NCBI RefSeq assembly: GCF_027622945.1
Contig: NZ_JAPZVQ010000005.1
Location: 1-59,787, forward strand
From: Glycomyces lechevalierae
GTDB lineage: Bacteria; Actinomycetota; Actinomycetes; Mycobacteriales; Micromonosporaceae
Direction: 5' to 3'
Length of the DNA: 59,787 bases
Part shown: in pieces, positions 28,403-38,176 of the stretch
Numbering within the stretch: position 1 is the stretch's first letter
How the letters are laid out: each line of letters begins with the position of its first letter
Translations under genes and position numbers: made by a program
Notes under the pieces: generated by a model
Seen by the model: the letters and a program-made list of their open reading frames with translations, nothing else
Databases searched by the model: none
Told to the model about the DNA's origin: nothing

Positions 28403-28941
28403 CGCTGCTCCTTGGTGTCGTCGATGCGCAGTCGTTCGGCGAGGGCGGCGCGCCCCCGGGCCAGCCAGGTGCGGACCGTCGACTCGGCGACCCGCTCCTG
28501 CTCGGCGATCTCCACGCCGGAGAGCCCGGCGATGTAGTGGAGGATGATCGCCTTGCGGTGGCGCTCGTTGAGTCCGGCGAGCGCCCGTTCGAGGTCGATC
28601 CGGTCGGGTTCGGGGCCTTCGACGTCCGCGACGCGCTGGCGGCGCAGGAAGGTGCGGATGAAGGCGCCCCGCCGCAGCCGCGAGGTCGCGAGGTTCCACG
28701 CGACGCGGCGCACCCACACGGCCGGGTTGTCGTAGGTGCCGACGGTCTTCCAGCGGGTCAGCGCCCGCAGGAACGCCTCGGCCACAAGGTCTTCGGCCTC
28801 GGCGGGATCGCCGGTGTACGCGCGGATCTGCGCGGTGATCGGGCCGACGTTGCTGGCGTAGAACGCGTTGAACTCGGCCCGGTCGTCGGTCGGGCTCGCC
28901 CGGTCCAACGCGGCGGTGTCCACGGCGACGCTGGCTGCCAT
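28399..28941 (-). CDS. ECF sigma factor, SigE-like, copy 2
   Basis: A 180-residue sigma factor nearly collinear with copies 1 and 3. Region 2: FNAFYASNVGPITAQIRAYTG, AEDLVAEAFLRALTRW; region 4: RHRKAIILHYIAGLSGVEIAEQ, ESTVRTWLARGRAAL. The ATG at 28941 was preferred to an upstream one because GAGGAG sits 5 nt before it. CGTGT occurs about 49 nt upstream. Confidence 0.92.
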   Translation of the reverse strand: MAASVAVDTAALDRASPTDDRAEFNAFYASNVGPITAQIRAYTGDPAEAEDLVAEAFLRALTRWKTVGTYDNPAVWVRRVAWNLATSRLRRGAFIRTFLRRQRVADVEGPEPDRIDLERALAGLNERHRKAIILHYIAGLSGVEIAEQERVAESTVRTWLARGRAALAERLRIDDTKEQR

Positions 28942-29140
28942 TGGGCTCCTCTGGGGGGTCGGCATGGCGATCGGTCGATCGCGTCCTTCACACGAACGAG
29001 CGCGGCGCAACGTCTCACCCCTGATCCGGGGTTTTTCGGTTCGGCGGCGCGAGCGGGCGCCACCGGGCCTGCGTGGGTGTGCGGCACCGTCACGATAGGA
29101 CCGCGAACAGGCGCTCGCAGCGCCGGGCACGGGACGGCGA

Positions 29141-29174
29141 AAGGCCCCCGCGGGGCGATGCCTGCGGGGGCCTT
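29141..29174 (-). terminator. Terminator of sigma cassette 3
   Basis: 11-bp stem AAGGCCCCCGC (29141-29151) with its complement (29164-29174), 12-nt loop that can pair further, 13 nt after the stop of the third partner gene. The rest of the 246-nt gap holds the sigma-2 promoter region and no gene I can support. Confidence 0.75.
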
Positions 29175-29187
29175 GGCGCGCTTGGGA

Positions 29188-30018
29188 TCAGGGGGTGGAG
29201 TGCTCGGACGGGTCGTCGCCCGCGGTCGGCTCCTCGCCGGCCGTCGGCGTCTCGTACCCCGACGTGGGCTCCTCGCCCGCTTCGGTCGGTTCCTCTCCGG
29301 CTTCCGTGGGCTCTTCTCCCCCGCTCGGCTCCTCGCCCGCTTCGGTGGGTTCCTCGCCTCCCGTGGGCGTCTCGTACCCCGACGTGGGCTCCTCGCCGGG
29401 CGTGCCCGATTCGGACGGCGACCCGGTGGGCGCGGCCTCGTCGCACGGGTACAGCACTTGCACCGCTCCCCCCTGCTCGAAAGCCCCGTAGAATTCGACG
29501 GCGATGACGTTCTCGCCCACAGGGACTTCCTCCACCTCCCCGTCTTCGTTGATGTACACCTCAATGGGTCGGACCGCAGCCTCCTCGGCCCCCTCGACTC
29601 CCTCGGCGAGGTCGGCCACTCGGTAGAGCTCGGGGTTCGCCGCGAACTCCTCGATGTCCTCGTAGCGGCTGAGGATGATGGCGCCGTTCATCCCCTCAGC
29701 GGCGAGGTAGTCCTCGACGGTGGTGTCCTCGGCGAGGAGCGCGTACCGGCCGTCCTCCACACAGGGCGGCGACTCCTGGCCCTGGCCCTGATCGGCGGCG
29801 CCGGTCGGCCCATCGGTCGCATTGGCCTGCTGGAGCATCCAGCCGCCAGGCACGGCCAGGACCGCGGCTGCGACACCTGCCGCGGCGACGCGGACGGTGC
29901 GGTGGCGGTGCATGCGGCTGCGGAGCTGCCCGGAGGTGAGCCGGGTGGTCTCGGCCGCCGTGGCGTCGGCGTACCGGTCGAACATGGCGTTCAGGGGGTC
30001 GCGCTGAGGGGTGTTCAT
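29188..30018 (-). CDS. Single-pass membrane partner of an ECF sigma factor, copy 3, with acidic repeat tail
   Basis: A 276-residue paralogue of the two other partners at its N-terminus: FDRYADATAAETTRL, basic RSRMHRHRTVRV, helix at about 43-60 and WMLQQANATD. The extracytoplasmic region is shorter and lacks the Ig-like block. It ends in about 75 residues of degenerate repeats of GEEPTEA / EEPTSGYETPT, strongly acidic and Pro/Thr/Ser-rich, suggesting an extended wall-spanning stalk or glycosylated tail. Only two cysteines (SPPCVED, LYPCDEA). ATGA overlap with its sigma gene. Confidence 0.7.
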   Translation of the reverse strand: MNTPQRDPLNAMFDRYADATAAETTRLTSGQLRSRMHRHRTVRVAAAGVAAAVLAVPGGWMLQQANATDGPTGAADQGQGQESPPCVEDGRYALLAEDTTVEDYLAAEGMNGAIILSRYEDIEEFAANPELYRVADLAEGVEGAEEAAVRPIEVYINEDGEVEEVPVGENVIAVEFYGAFEQGGAVQVLYPCDEAAPTGSPSESGTPGEEPTSGYETPTGGEEPTEAGEEPSGGEEPTEAGEEPTEAGEEPTSGYETPTAGEEPTAGDDPSEHSTP

Positions 30019-30554
30019 CGGTTCTCCTCGAAGTCGTCGATGCGCAGGCGCTCGACGAGCGCCGCTTTCCCGCGGGTGAGCCAGGAGCGGACGGTCGACT
30101 CGGCGACGCCCTCCTGGTCGGCGATCTCCGCGGTGGTCATGCCCGCCATGTAGCGGAGGATGACCGCTTTCCGGTGGCGCACATTGAGTTCGGCCAGCGC
30201 CTGCTCCAGGTCGATCCGCTCGGGCCCGGGGCCTTCGGCGGTCGCGGGCCGCTGCCGGCGCAGGAACCTGCGGAGGACGGCGGCGCGGCGCAGCCGCGAG
30301 GTCGCGAGGTTCCACGCGACGCGGCGCACCCAGATCGCGGGGTTGTCGTAGGCGCTGATCGAGCCCCAGCGGGCGAGCGCCCGGCAGAAGGCCTCGGCGA
30401 CCAGGTCCTCGGCTTCGGCGAGGTCACCGACGTAGGCGCGGATCTGGGCGGTGATCTGGTCGACGTTCGCGGCGTAGAAGCCGTCGAAGTCGGTGCGCGC
30501 GGCTGGCGACGCGCGGGACACAGTGGACTGTTGCACCATGGGGCTCGCAGTCAT
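30015..30554 (-). CDS. ECF sigma factor, SigE-like, copy 3
   Basis: A 179-residue sigma factor. Region 2: FDGFYAANVDQITAQIRAYVG and AEDLVAEAFCRALARW; region 4: RHRKAVILRYMAGMTTAEIADQ and ESTVRSWLTRGKAAL. GAGGA lies 7 nt before the ATG. It is the most upstream of the three cassettes in transcription order. CGTGT occurs about 55 nt before the start, as with the other two. Confidence 0.92.
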   Translation of the reverse strand: MTASPMVQQSTVSRASPAARTDFDGFYAANVDQITAQIRAYVGDLAEAEDLVAEAFCRALARWGSISAYDNPAIWVRRVAWNLATSRLRRAAVLRRFLRRQRPATAEGPGPERIDLEQALAELNVRHRKAVILRYMAGMTTAEIADQEGVAESTVRSWLTRGKAALVERLRIDDFEENR

Positions 30555-30666
30555 CCGGTTCCTCGTTTCCAGGGAATATGGCGTGCGGTCGGTTTGATCG
30601 CACTCCCCACACGAAGTACCCGTCCGGAATGACGCAGGGGCTTTCGAGGTTTTTTCCCGGATCGCG

Positions 30667-31443
<777 letters not shown>

Positions 31444-31528
31444 TTGTAGGCTCTGCCAAATTTACGGCTCGCGAGCTTCGCCATGAGGTCCGAATACGTC
31501 CCGCAGGCTTCGCCTCACGCCGGACGCG

Positions 31529-31564
31529 CCACCGCCCGCGCGCTGGGAGGCACGCGGGCGGTGG
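31529..31564 (-). terminator. Terminator of the PEP carboxykinase gene
   Basis: 12-bp perfect stem 31529-31540 / 31553-31564 just after the pckG stop codon, upstream of the prenyltransferase. Confidence 0.75.
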
Positions 31565-31572
31565 AAGCCGGG

Positions 31573-33408
31573 CTACTGCAGGTCGAGGCGTTGCTTGAGC
31601 GCGTCGAGTTCGCTCCAGAGCACGGTCGGGAGCCGGTCGCCGAAGCGCGCGAACCAGCTTTCGACCAGCGGGATCTCCGCTGCCCACTCGTCGCGGTCGA
31701 CCTCGAGGACGGCCTTGAGGTCGGCCTCGCTCAGGTCGATGCCGCCCACGTCGATCGCCTCCGGGGTCGGGCAGTACCCGATCGGGGTCTCGACGGCCCC
31801 GCCGCGGCCTTCGAGGCGCTCGACGATCCATTTGAGGACCCGGGCGTTCTCGCCGAAGCCGGGCCACAGGAAGCGGCCGTCCTCGGAGCGGCGGAACCAG
31901 TTGACGTAGAAGACCTCGGGGAGCAGGTCCTCGCTGACGGCGGACTTGCCCATCTCGATCCAGTGGCCGAAGTAGTCGGCGGCGTTGTAGCCGATGAACG
32001 GCAGCATCGCCATCGGGTCGCGGCGCACGACGCCGACCTCGCCGACGGCGGCGGCCGTGGTCTCCGACGAGAGGGTGGCGCCCATGTACACGCCGTGGAC
32101 CCAGTCGCGGGCCTGCGTGACGAGCGGGATCGTGCTGGCGCGGCGGCCGCCGAAGAGGATCGCGTCGATCGGGACGCCGCGCGGGTCCTCGTACTGCTCG
32201 GCGAGGACCGGGCACTGCTTGATGGGCGTGCAGAAGCGGCTGTTCGGGTGGCTGGACGGCTCCTCGGAGCGCGGGGTCCAGTCGCGGCCCTTCCAGTCGA
32301 TCACGTGCTCGGGCGCCTCGCCCATGCCCTCCCACCACACGTCGCCGTCGTCGGTGAGCGCGACGTTCGTGAAGAGCGTGTGGCCTTTCTCGATGGTGCG
32401 CATGGCGTTCGGGTTGGTCTTGTAGTCGGTGCCGGGCGCGACGCCGAAGAAGCCGTACTCGGGGTTGGAGGCCCAGAGGCGGCCGTCCTCGCCGAAGCGG
32501 AGCCAGGCGATGTCGTCGCCGAGCGTCTCGACCTTCCAGCCGGGGATGGTCGGCTCGAGCATGGCGAGGTTGGTCTTGCCGCACGCGGACGGGAACGCCC
32601 CGGTCACGTGGTAGACCTTGCCTTCGGGGGAGGTCAGGCGCAGGATGAGCATGTGCTCGGCGAGCCAGCCCTCGTCGCGACCCATCGCGGAGCCGATGCG
32701 CAGGGCGTAGCACTTCTTGCCGAGCAGGGAGTTGCCGCCGTAGCCGGAGCCGTACGACCAGATCTCGCGGTCCTCGGGGAAGTGCGAGATGTACTTGGTG
32801 GCGTTGCAGGGCCAGGCGACGTCGCTCTCGCCGGGCGCGAGCGGCGCGCCCACGGAGTGGAGGCACTTGACGAAGTCGGCGTCTCCGCCCATCGCGGCGA
32901 GCACGTTGGCGCCCATGCGGGTCATGATGTGCATGGAGGCGGCGACGTAGGCGGAGTCGGTGAGCTCCACGCCGAACATCGGCTTCTCGGCCTCGAGCGA
33001 GCCCATGCAGAACGGGACGACGTACATGGTGCGCCCGCGCATCGAGCCGCGGTAGAGGCCGGTCATGGTCTCGCGCATGTAGTCGGGCGCGGTCCAGTTG
33101 TTGGTGGGCCCGGCGTCCTCGGGGTCGTTCGAGCAGATGAAGGTGCGCTCCTCGACGCGGGCGACGTCGCTCGGGTCGGTGCGGGCCAGGAACGAGTCCG
33201 GCTTCGCGGGGACCGGTACGAGGGTCCCGAACGCGACGAGCTCGGCGGTCAGGCGCTCCCATTCGGCGGGGCTGCCGTCGCACCACACGATCTGGTCGGG
33301 GTCGGTCAGCTCGGCCACCTCGCCCACCCAGGCGAGCAGCCTGTGGTGGCGGGTGGGCGGGTCGGTGAGTCCGATCGACGGATCGGCTACGGAGGCTTCG
33401 ATGCTCAC
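31573..33408 (-). CDS. pckG: Phosphoenolpyruvate carboxykinase (GTP)
   Basis: A 611-residue cytosolic enzyme converting oxaloacetate and GTP to PEP, CO2 and GDP, the entry to gluconeogenesis. Diagnostic segments: substrate loop [41 protein letters not shown] split across the active site, P-loop [12 protein letters not shown] with the reactive Cys, and GDDIAWLRF. Length fits the GTP class. The GTG start at 33408 has AAGGAG 6 nt upstream, which excludes the longer frame. It has a long leader containing an 11-bp hairpin. Confidence 0.97.
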   Translation of the reverse strand: MSIEASVADPSIGLTDPPTRHHRLLAWVGEVAELTDPDQIVWCDGSPAEWERLTAELVAFGTLVPVPAKPDSFLARTDPSDVARVEERTFICSNDPEDAGPTNNWTAPDYMRETMTGLYRGSMRGRTMYVVPFCMGSLEAEKPMFGVELTDSAYVAASMHIMTRMGANVLAAMGGDADFVKCLHSVGAPLAPGESDVAWPCNATKYISHFPEDREIWSYGSGYGGNSLLGKKCYALRIGSAMGRDEGWLAEHMLILRLTSPEGKVYHVTGAFPSACGKTNLAMLEPTIPGWKVETLGDDIAWLRFGEDGRLWASNPEYGFFGVAPGTDYKTNPNAMRTIEKGHTLFTNVALTDDGDVWWEGMGEAPEHVIDWKGRDWTPRSEEPSSHPNSRFCTPIKQCPVLAEQYEDPRGVPIDAILFGGRRASTIPLVTQARDWVHGVYMGATLSSETTAAAVGEVGVVRRDPMAMLPFIGYNAADYFGHWIEMGKSAVSEDLLPEVFYVNWFRRSEDGRFLWPGFGENARVLKWIVERLEGRGGAVETPIGYCPTPEAIDVGGIDLSEADLKAVLEVDRDEWAAEIPLVESWFARFGDRLPTVLWSELDALKQRLDLQ

Positions 33409-33873
33409 GGTGGCTCCTTCGGTGCTGTTCTCATGCACGGCGCGCGCTGCCCGCTTGTGGCGGCTCGCACCGCCGTGCCGGTCGGAGCTCGGACGCTCCG
33501 ACCGGGACCGGTCTTTCGGACGCTACGGGAATCCCCGGGCACGCGCAGGCAGTCGTGCGCGATCGGTCCGGCCCTGAACAGGGACGCCTCTCGTGAAACT
33601 AGGCCTGGTGCGCATTCAAGCTCGAAACGAGCACAACTACTTGCACTTTCCGCGCGACCGAGCACCACCGATCATTCGGGTCTGAATTCGACCGATCCTC
33701 ACAACTAATGCGATCGGTTTCGATCATGGAACGAGCGCGTTAGATCGCCGTCGCGATTGCGTTTCGCGCATGGGTCGCGGCGTTTTGGCCTGAATCGCCG
33801 CACGTTGCGAGGTCTTGGGTGAAGATGCAGGTCTGCACAGCCGCATCCGAGTGTCGAAGCGTTGGAGAGGCCC
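33409..33873. other. Gene-free divergent regulatory gap upstream of pckG
   Basis: 465 nt with no supported gene between pckG and a small membrane ORF. It contains an 11-bp hairpin (33478-33488 / 33495-33505) about 70 nt before the pckG start and, near 33600-33740, a stretch clearly AT-richer than the surroundings that probably holds the divergent promoters. I could not assign exact -35/-10 pairs. Confidence 0.6.
33478..33505 (-). promoter_or_regulatory. Hairpin in the pckG leader
   Basis: CCGGTCGGAGC (33478-33488) and its exact complement (33495-33505) with a TCGGAC loop. It would fold in the pckG 5' leader or could be a protein-binding palindrome. Confidence 0.45.
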
Positions 33874-33990
33874 ATGGCGCACCGAGAGCCGGAACCGCAA
33901 CCGAACCGCGCGCGGGGCGCGACGATCGGCTTCGTGGCCGCGATCGTCATCGTCCTGGCGATCGTCCTGGCCTTCTTCTTCCTCAGATGA
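33874..33990 (+). CDS. 38-residue single-helix membrane peptide
   Basis: A short ORF beginning MAHREPEPQPNRARG, followed by a hydrophobic helix (about residues 17-37, Ile/Val/Leu/Phe-rich) and ending FFFLR. GGAGAGG lies just before the ATG, codon use matches the neighbours, and a strong bidirectional hairpin follows the stop. The charged, proline-rich N-terminus should remain in the cytoplasm. Role unknown; small membrane peptides often regulate a larger membrane protein. Confidence 0.6.
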   Translation: MAHREPEPQPNRARGATIGFVAAIVIVLAIVLAFFFLR

Positions 33991-33998
33991 GCACGCGA

Positions 33999-34033
33999 AA
34001 AGGGCGGGAGCGCGATGCGCGCTCCCGCCCTTT
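33999..34033. terminator. Bidirectional 15-bp terminator
   Basis: AAAGGGCGGGAGCGC (33999-34013) pairs perfectly with 34019-34033 around a GATGC loop; A and T runs at the ends serve both convergent genes. Confidence 0.9.
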
Positions 34034-34042
34034 CGGATGCGG

Positions 34043-34597
34043 CTAGACCGAGGGCCCCCGGCGGCGCAGCTCGTCGACGCTCACCATCGCCTCGCGCAGC
34101 TCCTTGAGCCAGTCCTCCGCGTGCTGCTCGACCAGGCGCACGCACCAAGCGAGCGCGTCCGAGCGCGAAGCGGCCACGCCCGAGCCCACGAGCGTGTCGA
34201 GCACCAGCCGCTCGGGCTGGCGCAGGCGCGTCGTGACGGGCAGGGACTGGTGCGTGAACACCATCGTCGTCGAGCCGCAGCGCGCGCCCCACGAGGCCTG
34301 CCGGTGGTACCGGTACTGCAGCTGCTGCGCGATCTGCACGCGCATGTCCCGCGTCGCCTCCCGGAAGCGCGAGATCCGCCCCTCCTCGGTCGCGGCCCGG
34401 TCGGACTCGGTCGCGTCGGCGGGGTGGTCCGGGGTCGGGAGCGGGCAGATGATGATCATCTCGTCGCGGTCCACGGTCACGTCGGGCATGCCGGCGATCC
34501 AGCCGTCCGGGACAATTCCGTAGATCCAGGCGGGGGCGTCGTCAGTGGACGGCAGGGGGCCGTAATGCCACGAGCCGGTGTCGTCGATGGCGGCCAT
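34043..34597 (-). CDS. Unknown protein, last gene of the FtsK-like operon
   Basis: A 184-residue soluble protein I do not recognise. The first half is mixed alpha/beta with IYGIVPDGWIAGMPDVTVDRDE. The C-terminal 60 residues (RLRQPERLVLDTLVGSGVAASRSDALAWCVRLVEQH) read like a ribbon-helix-helix-like or other small helical module, which would fit a nucleic-acid or protein contact. GAGGAG lies 8 nt before the ATG. It follows the coiled-coil membrane gene by 60 nt on the same strand and may be co-transcribed. Confidence 0.65.
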   Translation of the reverse strand: MAAIDDTGSWHYGPLPSTDDAPAWIYGIVPDGWIAGMPDVTVDRDEMIIICPLPTPDHPADATESDRAATEEGRISRFREATRDMRVQIAQQLQYRYHRQASWGARCGSTTMVFTHQSLPVTTRLRQPERLVLDTLVGSGVAASRSDALAWCVRLVEQHAEDWLKELREAMVSVDELRRRGPSV

Positions 34598-34657
34598 TGA
34601 CGGGACTCCTCACGTTTCGTTGACGCATCAGGTGTACCCCATGGCGTCAAGCGCCCG

Positions 34658-35326
34658 TCAAAGCCCCCTCATGAACAGCCCGGCGAGCGCGCACACCGCG
34701 ACGATCGCCGCCCCCACGCACACGAGCGTCTGCCCCGGCCGGGGACGCACCCGGTACTGCCAGGACAGCCACGCGCCCAACACGATCGGGCCCGTCCCGA
34801 TGCCCGCGAACAGCGTCAGCGCCGCCAGCGCCTCCGCGAACGGCAGCGTCCCGGCCCACAGGATCCCGAGCGCGGCCCAGACCGCGAGGGCGCCGAGTCC
34901 GAGGCCGATCGCGGCCGCCGTGATCTCGGTGTGGCGGGGCGCCTCGATCGGCAGTTCACCCTGCCGGGCGAGGGACAGCAGCCGCTCGGAGCGTTCGAGC
35001 CGGGCGCGCACGCGGTCCGGGTCGGGCTCCGGGTCCGGCTCGCCCGCCGACGGCGTGGGGCCGGTACGACGGTGGCCCACGAACTCGCCGAGGGAGCGCC
35101 ACATGACGGCGACGGTCTTGTCGGTCTCGGCCACGAGCGCCGCGGCGTCCACGGACGCGCTGTCGGCCTCGTCTCGGGCCGTGCGGGCGGCGTCGACGGC
35201 GGCGGTGAGCCGGTCGGCCTCGCCGCGGTAGGCGGCGAGGGCGGCGCGGATCTCGGCGTCGGCGTCGGCGCGTTCCTTCAGGTAGGCGGCGACGGCGTCG
35301 GCGTACTCGGTGTCAGCGATCGGCAT
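34658..35326 (-). CDS. Coiled-coil membrane protein in the FtsK-like operon
   Basis: A 222-residue protein. Residues 1-75 are heptad-rich and highly charged (YLKERADADAEIRAALAAYRGEADRL...), predicted coiled coil facing the cytoplasm. A Pro/Glu/Asp linker (PSAGEPDPEPDPD) and a second short helical stretch follow. Three hydrophobic helices fill about 136-220. It starts 13 nt after the FtsK-like ATPase gene, so it is co-translated and may be its membrane anchor, since the ATPase itself lacks transmembrane helices. No family recognised. Confidence 0.7.
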   Translation of the reverse strand: MPIADTEYADAVAAYLKERADADAEIRAALAAYRGEADRLTAAVDAARTARDEADSASVDAAALVAETDKTVAVMWRSLGEFVGHRRTGPTPSAGEPDPEPDPDRVRARLERSERLLSLARQGELPIEAPRHTEITAAAIGLGLGALAVWAALGILWAGTLPFAEALAALTLFAGIGTGPIVLGAWLSWQYRVRPRPGQTLVCVGAAIVAVCALAGLFMRGL

Positions 35327-35339
35327 ATAGGGCGCTCCT

Positions 35340-38174
35340 TTACGGCAGGTCGAGGACGGCCTCGGGCCGCGGGAGCTGGGCGGTGGTCCGGTACGGGATG
35401 ACGACCTGCGGGACGCGGTGCCGGGCGCGGTCGAAGTAGAGGCCGCGCCGCTCGCGCGGGTACCAGGCGGGGCCTCCGCTCGCGGGCGAGAGCGGGGCGA
35501 GCTCGGGTCCCTGCACGTCGAGGGCGAGCCAGGCGTCGACGGCGTCGAAGCGGGCCGAGAAGCCGCCCAGGTCCTCGCGCAGGCGCGGCACGGACCGCCA
35601 CCAGCCGAGGGTGTGGAGGTGGCGCTCGGGGCCGTCGATGAGCATGGCGCGCAAGGCGGCCGTCCCGGCGGGGTCGAGGCGCGCGGACCCGGCGTCGACG
35701 GCGTAGACGAGGTTGAGGCGCAGGACGCCGTCGCAGCGGCGGTCCCAGTCCTTGCAGACCTCGTCTAGCTGATCGTGCCAGTCGACTTCGGCGCCTTCGG
35801 TCTCGAGCGCGGCGGCGAGCGCGAGCGCGGAGGAGGCGGCGTCGGGTTCGAGGCAGCAGATGTCGACGCCGATGCGCTGGCCGCGCGCGGCGGTGAGGGC
35901 GGCGGTGGCGAGGATGTCGGCGGCTTCGGTCGCCCTGGTGCCGAGGATCGCGAGGTTGCGGCCGGGCGCGCGGTGGAGGGCGAGTTCGGCGCCGCGGGAG
36001 GCGACGTCGATGGTCTGGCCGAGCAGCGCGGTCTCGGGCGGCGGTGCGGCGGCGGTGAGGTCGGGGACGTGGTCGCCGTCGAAGAGCGCGGGCGGTTCGT
36101 TGCCGATCGGGCGGGCCTCCCAGAGGCGCTTCTGGAGGGGCTCCCAGGCGTCGGCGTGGCCGGCGTTGGGTATCGCGACGCTTCGATTGGCGTTGCAGTG
36201 CCCGGATTCGTCGTTGACGACGGCGTGGAAGCGGGCGACGGTGTCGGCGGCGTGGTTGTTCTCGGCGAGGACCCTGCGGGCCTTGGGCAGGGCGATGCGG
36301 AGCGTGAACTGGGCGACGAGGCTCGGGCGGCCCCAGAGGGCTTCGATGCCGGCGATGTCCTGCGAGGCGAGCACGAGGTGGATGCCTTGGCTGCGGCCGC
36401 GCCGGGCGAGGTCTTCGAGGAGCTGCACGGCTTCGTCGGTGACGGCGTCGCGGGTCTCGAGGAGCACCTGGAACTCGTCCACGACGGCGACGATGCGGGG
36501 CCAGTGGCCTTCGGGGTCGGCGGCGCGGAGCTCTTCGAGTTTGGTGGCCTCGTGGGCTTTGGCGGCCTCGGCGCGGCGGCGCAGCTCTTCTTTCAAGTGG
36601 CGCAGGAGGGCGAGGCCGAACTCGCGGTCGTCGTTGATGTTGACGCCGACGAGGCGCACGTGGGGCAGCCACGTGGGGTCGCGGCGGCCGGAGGCGAAGC
36701 GCGCGAAGGAGACGCCTTCTTTGAAGTCGAGCAGGTAGAGCGCGAGTTCGTCGGGGCTGTAGTTCGAGGCGAGCCCCGCGATCCACGCGTAGAGCAGGTT
36801 CGTCTTGCCGGACCCGGAGGGCCCGCCGACGAGGGCGTGGGGCGGGTTGTCGCCGAGCGCGAGCCGGGCGACGTCGCCGGCGGCGGTCTCGCCGATGGCG
36901 GCGAACAGCCCGGTCGCGGAGGAGGCGGCCCAGAGCCGCTGCGGGAGGAGGTCGACGAGGCGCGCGGGTTCCCTTCCGGCGCTGTGCTTCTCGGCGATGG
37001 ACTTCGCGGCGGCGGTGATGGTGCTCTGCGGCGGCGGCCCGTCGAGTTCGAGGACGGCGCCAGGGAGTCCGGTGTAGCCGGTGCCGGTGAGGCGCGGCAG
37101 GTCGGCGGGGCCGGCGGTGTCGTCGCCGACGACGACGAGGTGCACCCCGGCGGCGACGCCGGTGCGCCGCAGCCGCGCGAGCTGCGCCTGGTCGTGGGCG
37201 GGCCACGACGCGAGGTCGGCGTTGAGCAGGACCAGCACGCGCCACGGCTCGGGCCGCCGCCCGGTGGCGGCGGCCAGCTCGGCGAGTGAGGCGTGTTCGC
37301 CCGCAAGGACTTCGGCGTTCACGCGCCGGACGGTCTCGACGAGCGAGTCCAGGGTCTCGCGCAGCCCCGAAGGGCCGATGAACGACAGCAGCCCGGCCTT
37401 CCCGAGCGCGGCGAACGCCGACAGCGACCCGCCGAGATGCTCGGGGTCGTAGACGTGCAACCGCACCAGCCCGGCGGGCACGGCCCCCACCGCCCGCAGC
37501 AGCAGGCCCGAAAGTGCTTGTGCCGCAGTGGTGTCGATGCGCAGATGGGACCGGTCGAGCAGCGGAATGAGAGCGGGGAGTGAGATCGTCGTCACCGGGG
37601 GTGCTGGATTGTCGTACCCTCCTGCCACACTGGACAGGTCGGCGGATGCAACCGCTGCACCGGAACGAATCCGGAATTTTCCGGAGGCACCGGGGTCATC
37701 ACCACTCTCGACCGGAGCGCGCCCGGTCGAGGTGGCAGCCGACAAGGCGGTGGCGGTGGTGGGTGGGTGGGGAGGGGGGAGGGAGGGCCCCGAAGAAGGC
37801 ATCAACTCGCTGTCGGCGATACGCCCGATGCGCAGCAGCGGCGCCGAACCCCGTCCCAGTCCCGATTCGGGCTGCCATGCGCTCCACAATGCCCCCGCGG
37901 CGGCAGGCGCCGCCTTCGCGGCGGCCGCGAGGGCCGCTTCGTGGCCGTCCCGCACCGCGGCGGCCTTGCGGGCTTCGAGAGTGGCGAGCATGCGCTCGTG
38001 GATGCCCTTGAGCTGCGCCTGCTTGCGGCTCGCGTCGGTGATGGCCCGCTCGGCCTTGTCGCGTTCGGCCTCGGCCTCGGCCGCGGTGCGCTCGGCGAGG
38101 AACCGGGCCTCGCCGCGGGCGCGCCCCAGTTCGTCGCCCATGGCCGTCACCAACCGTCGCCGCCAACTGCTCAT
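35340..38174 (-). CDS. FtsK/SpoIIIE/EccC-like ATPase with N-terminal coiled coil
   Basis: A 944-residue ATPase. Residues 1-75 form a basic/acidic coiled coil (RARGEARFLAERTAAEAEAERD), then a disordered Pro/Ser/Thr linker, a Rossmann-like region (about 215-400), and one FtsK-type motor domain: Walker A GGPSGSGKTNLL (Lys457), LLDFKEGVSF, Walker B VAVVDEFQVLL (Glu567) and LASQDIAG. A further alpha/beta domain occupies about 740-944. Unlike EccC it has one motor domain and no transmembrane helices; unlike FtsK it has no gamma domain visible. ATG at 38174, two nt after the preceding stop. Substrate (DNA or protein) undetermined. Confidence 0.85.
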   Translation of the reverse strand: MSSWRRRLVTAMGDELGRARGEARFLAERTAAEAEAERDKAERAITDASRKQAQLKGIHERMLATLEARKAAAVRDGHEAALAAAAKAAPAAAGALWSAWQPESGLGRGSAPLLRIGRIADSELMPSSGPSLPPPHPPTTATALSAATSTGRAPVESGDDPGASGKFRIRSGAAVASADLSSVAGGYDNPAPPVTTISLPALIPLLDRSHLRIDTTAAQALSGLLLRAVGAVPAGLVRLHVYDPEHLGGSLSAFAALGKAGLLSFIGPSGLRETLDSLVETVRRVNAEVLAGEHASLAELAAATGRRPEPWRVLVLLNADLASWPAHDQAQLARLRRTGVAAGVHLVVVGDDTAGPADLPRLTGTGYTGLPGAVLELDGPPPQSTITAAAKSIAEKHSAGREPARLVDLLPQRLWAASSATGLFAAIGETAAGDVARLALGDNPPHALVGGPSGSGKTNLLYAWIAGLASNYSPDELALYLLDFKEGVSFARFASGRRDPTWLPHVRLVGVNINDDREFGLALLRHLKEELRRRAEAAKAHEATKLEELRAADPEGHWPRIVAVVDEFQVLLETRDAVTDEAVQLLEDLARRGRSQGIHLVLASQDIAGIEALWGRPSLVAQFTLRIALPKARRVLAENNHAADTVARFHAVVNDESGHCNANRSVAIPNAGHADAWEPLQKRLWEARPIGNEPPALFDGDHVPDLTAAAPPPETALLGQTIDVASRGAELALHRAPGRNLAILGTRATEAADILATAALTAARGQRIGVDICCLEPDAASSALALAAALETEGAEVDWHDQLDEVCKDWDRRCDGVLRLNLVYAVDAGSARLDPAGTAALRAMLIDGPERHLHTLGWWRSVPRLREDLGGFSARFDAVDAWLALDVQGPELAPLSPASGGPAWYPRERRGLYFDRARHRVPQVVIPYRTTAQLPRPEAVLDLP

Positions 38175-38176
38175 GG

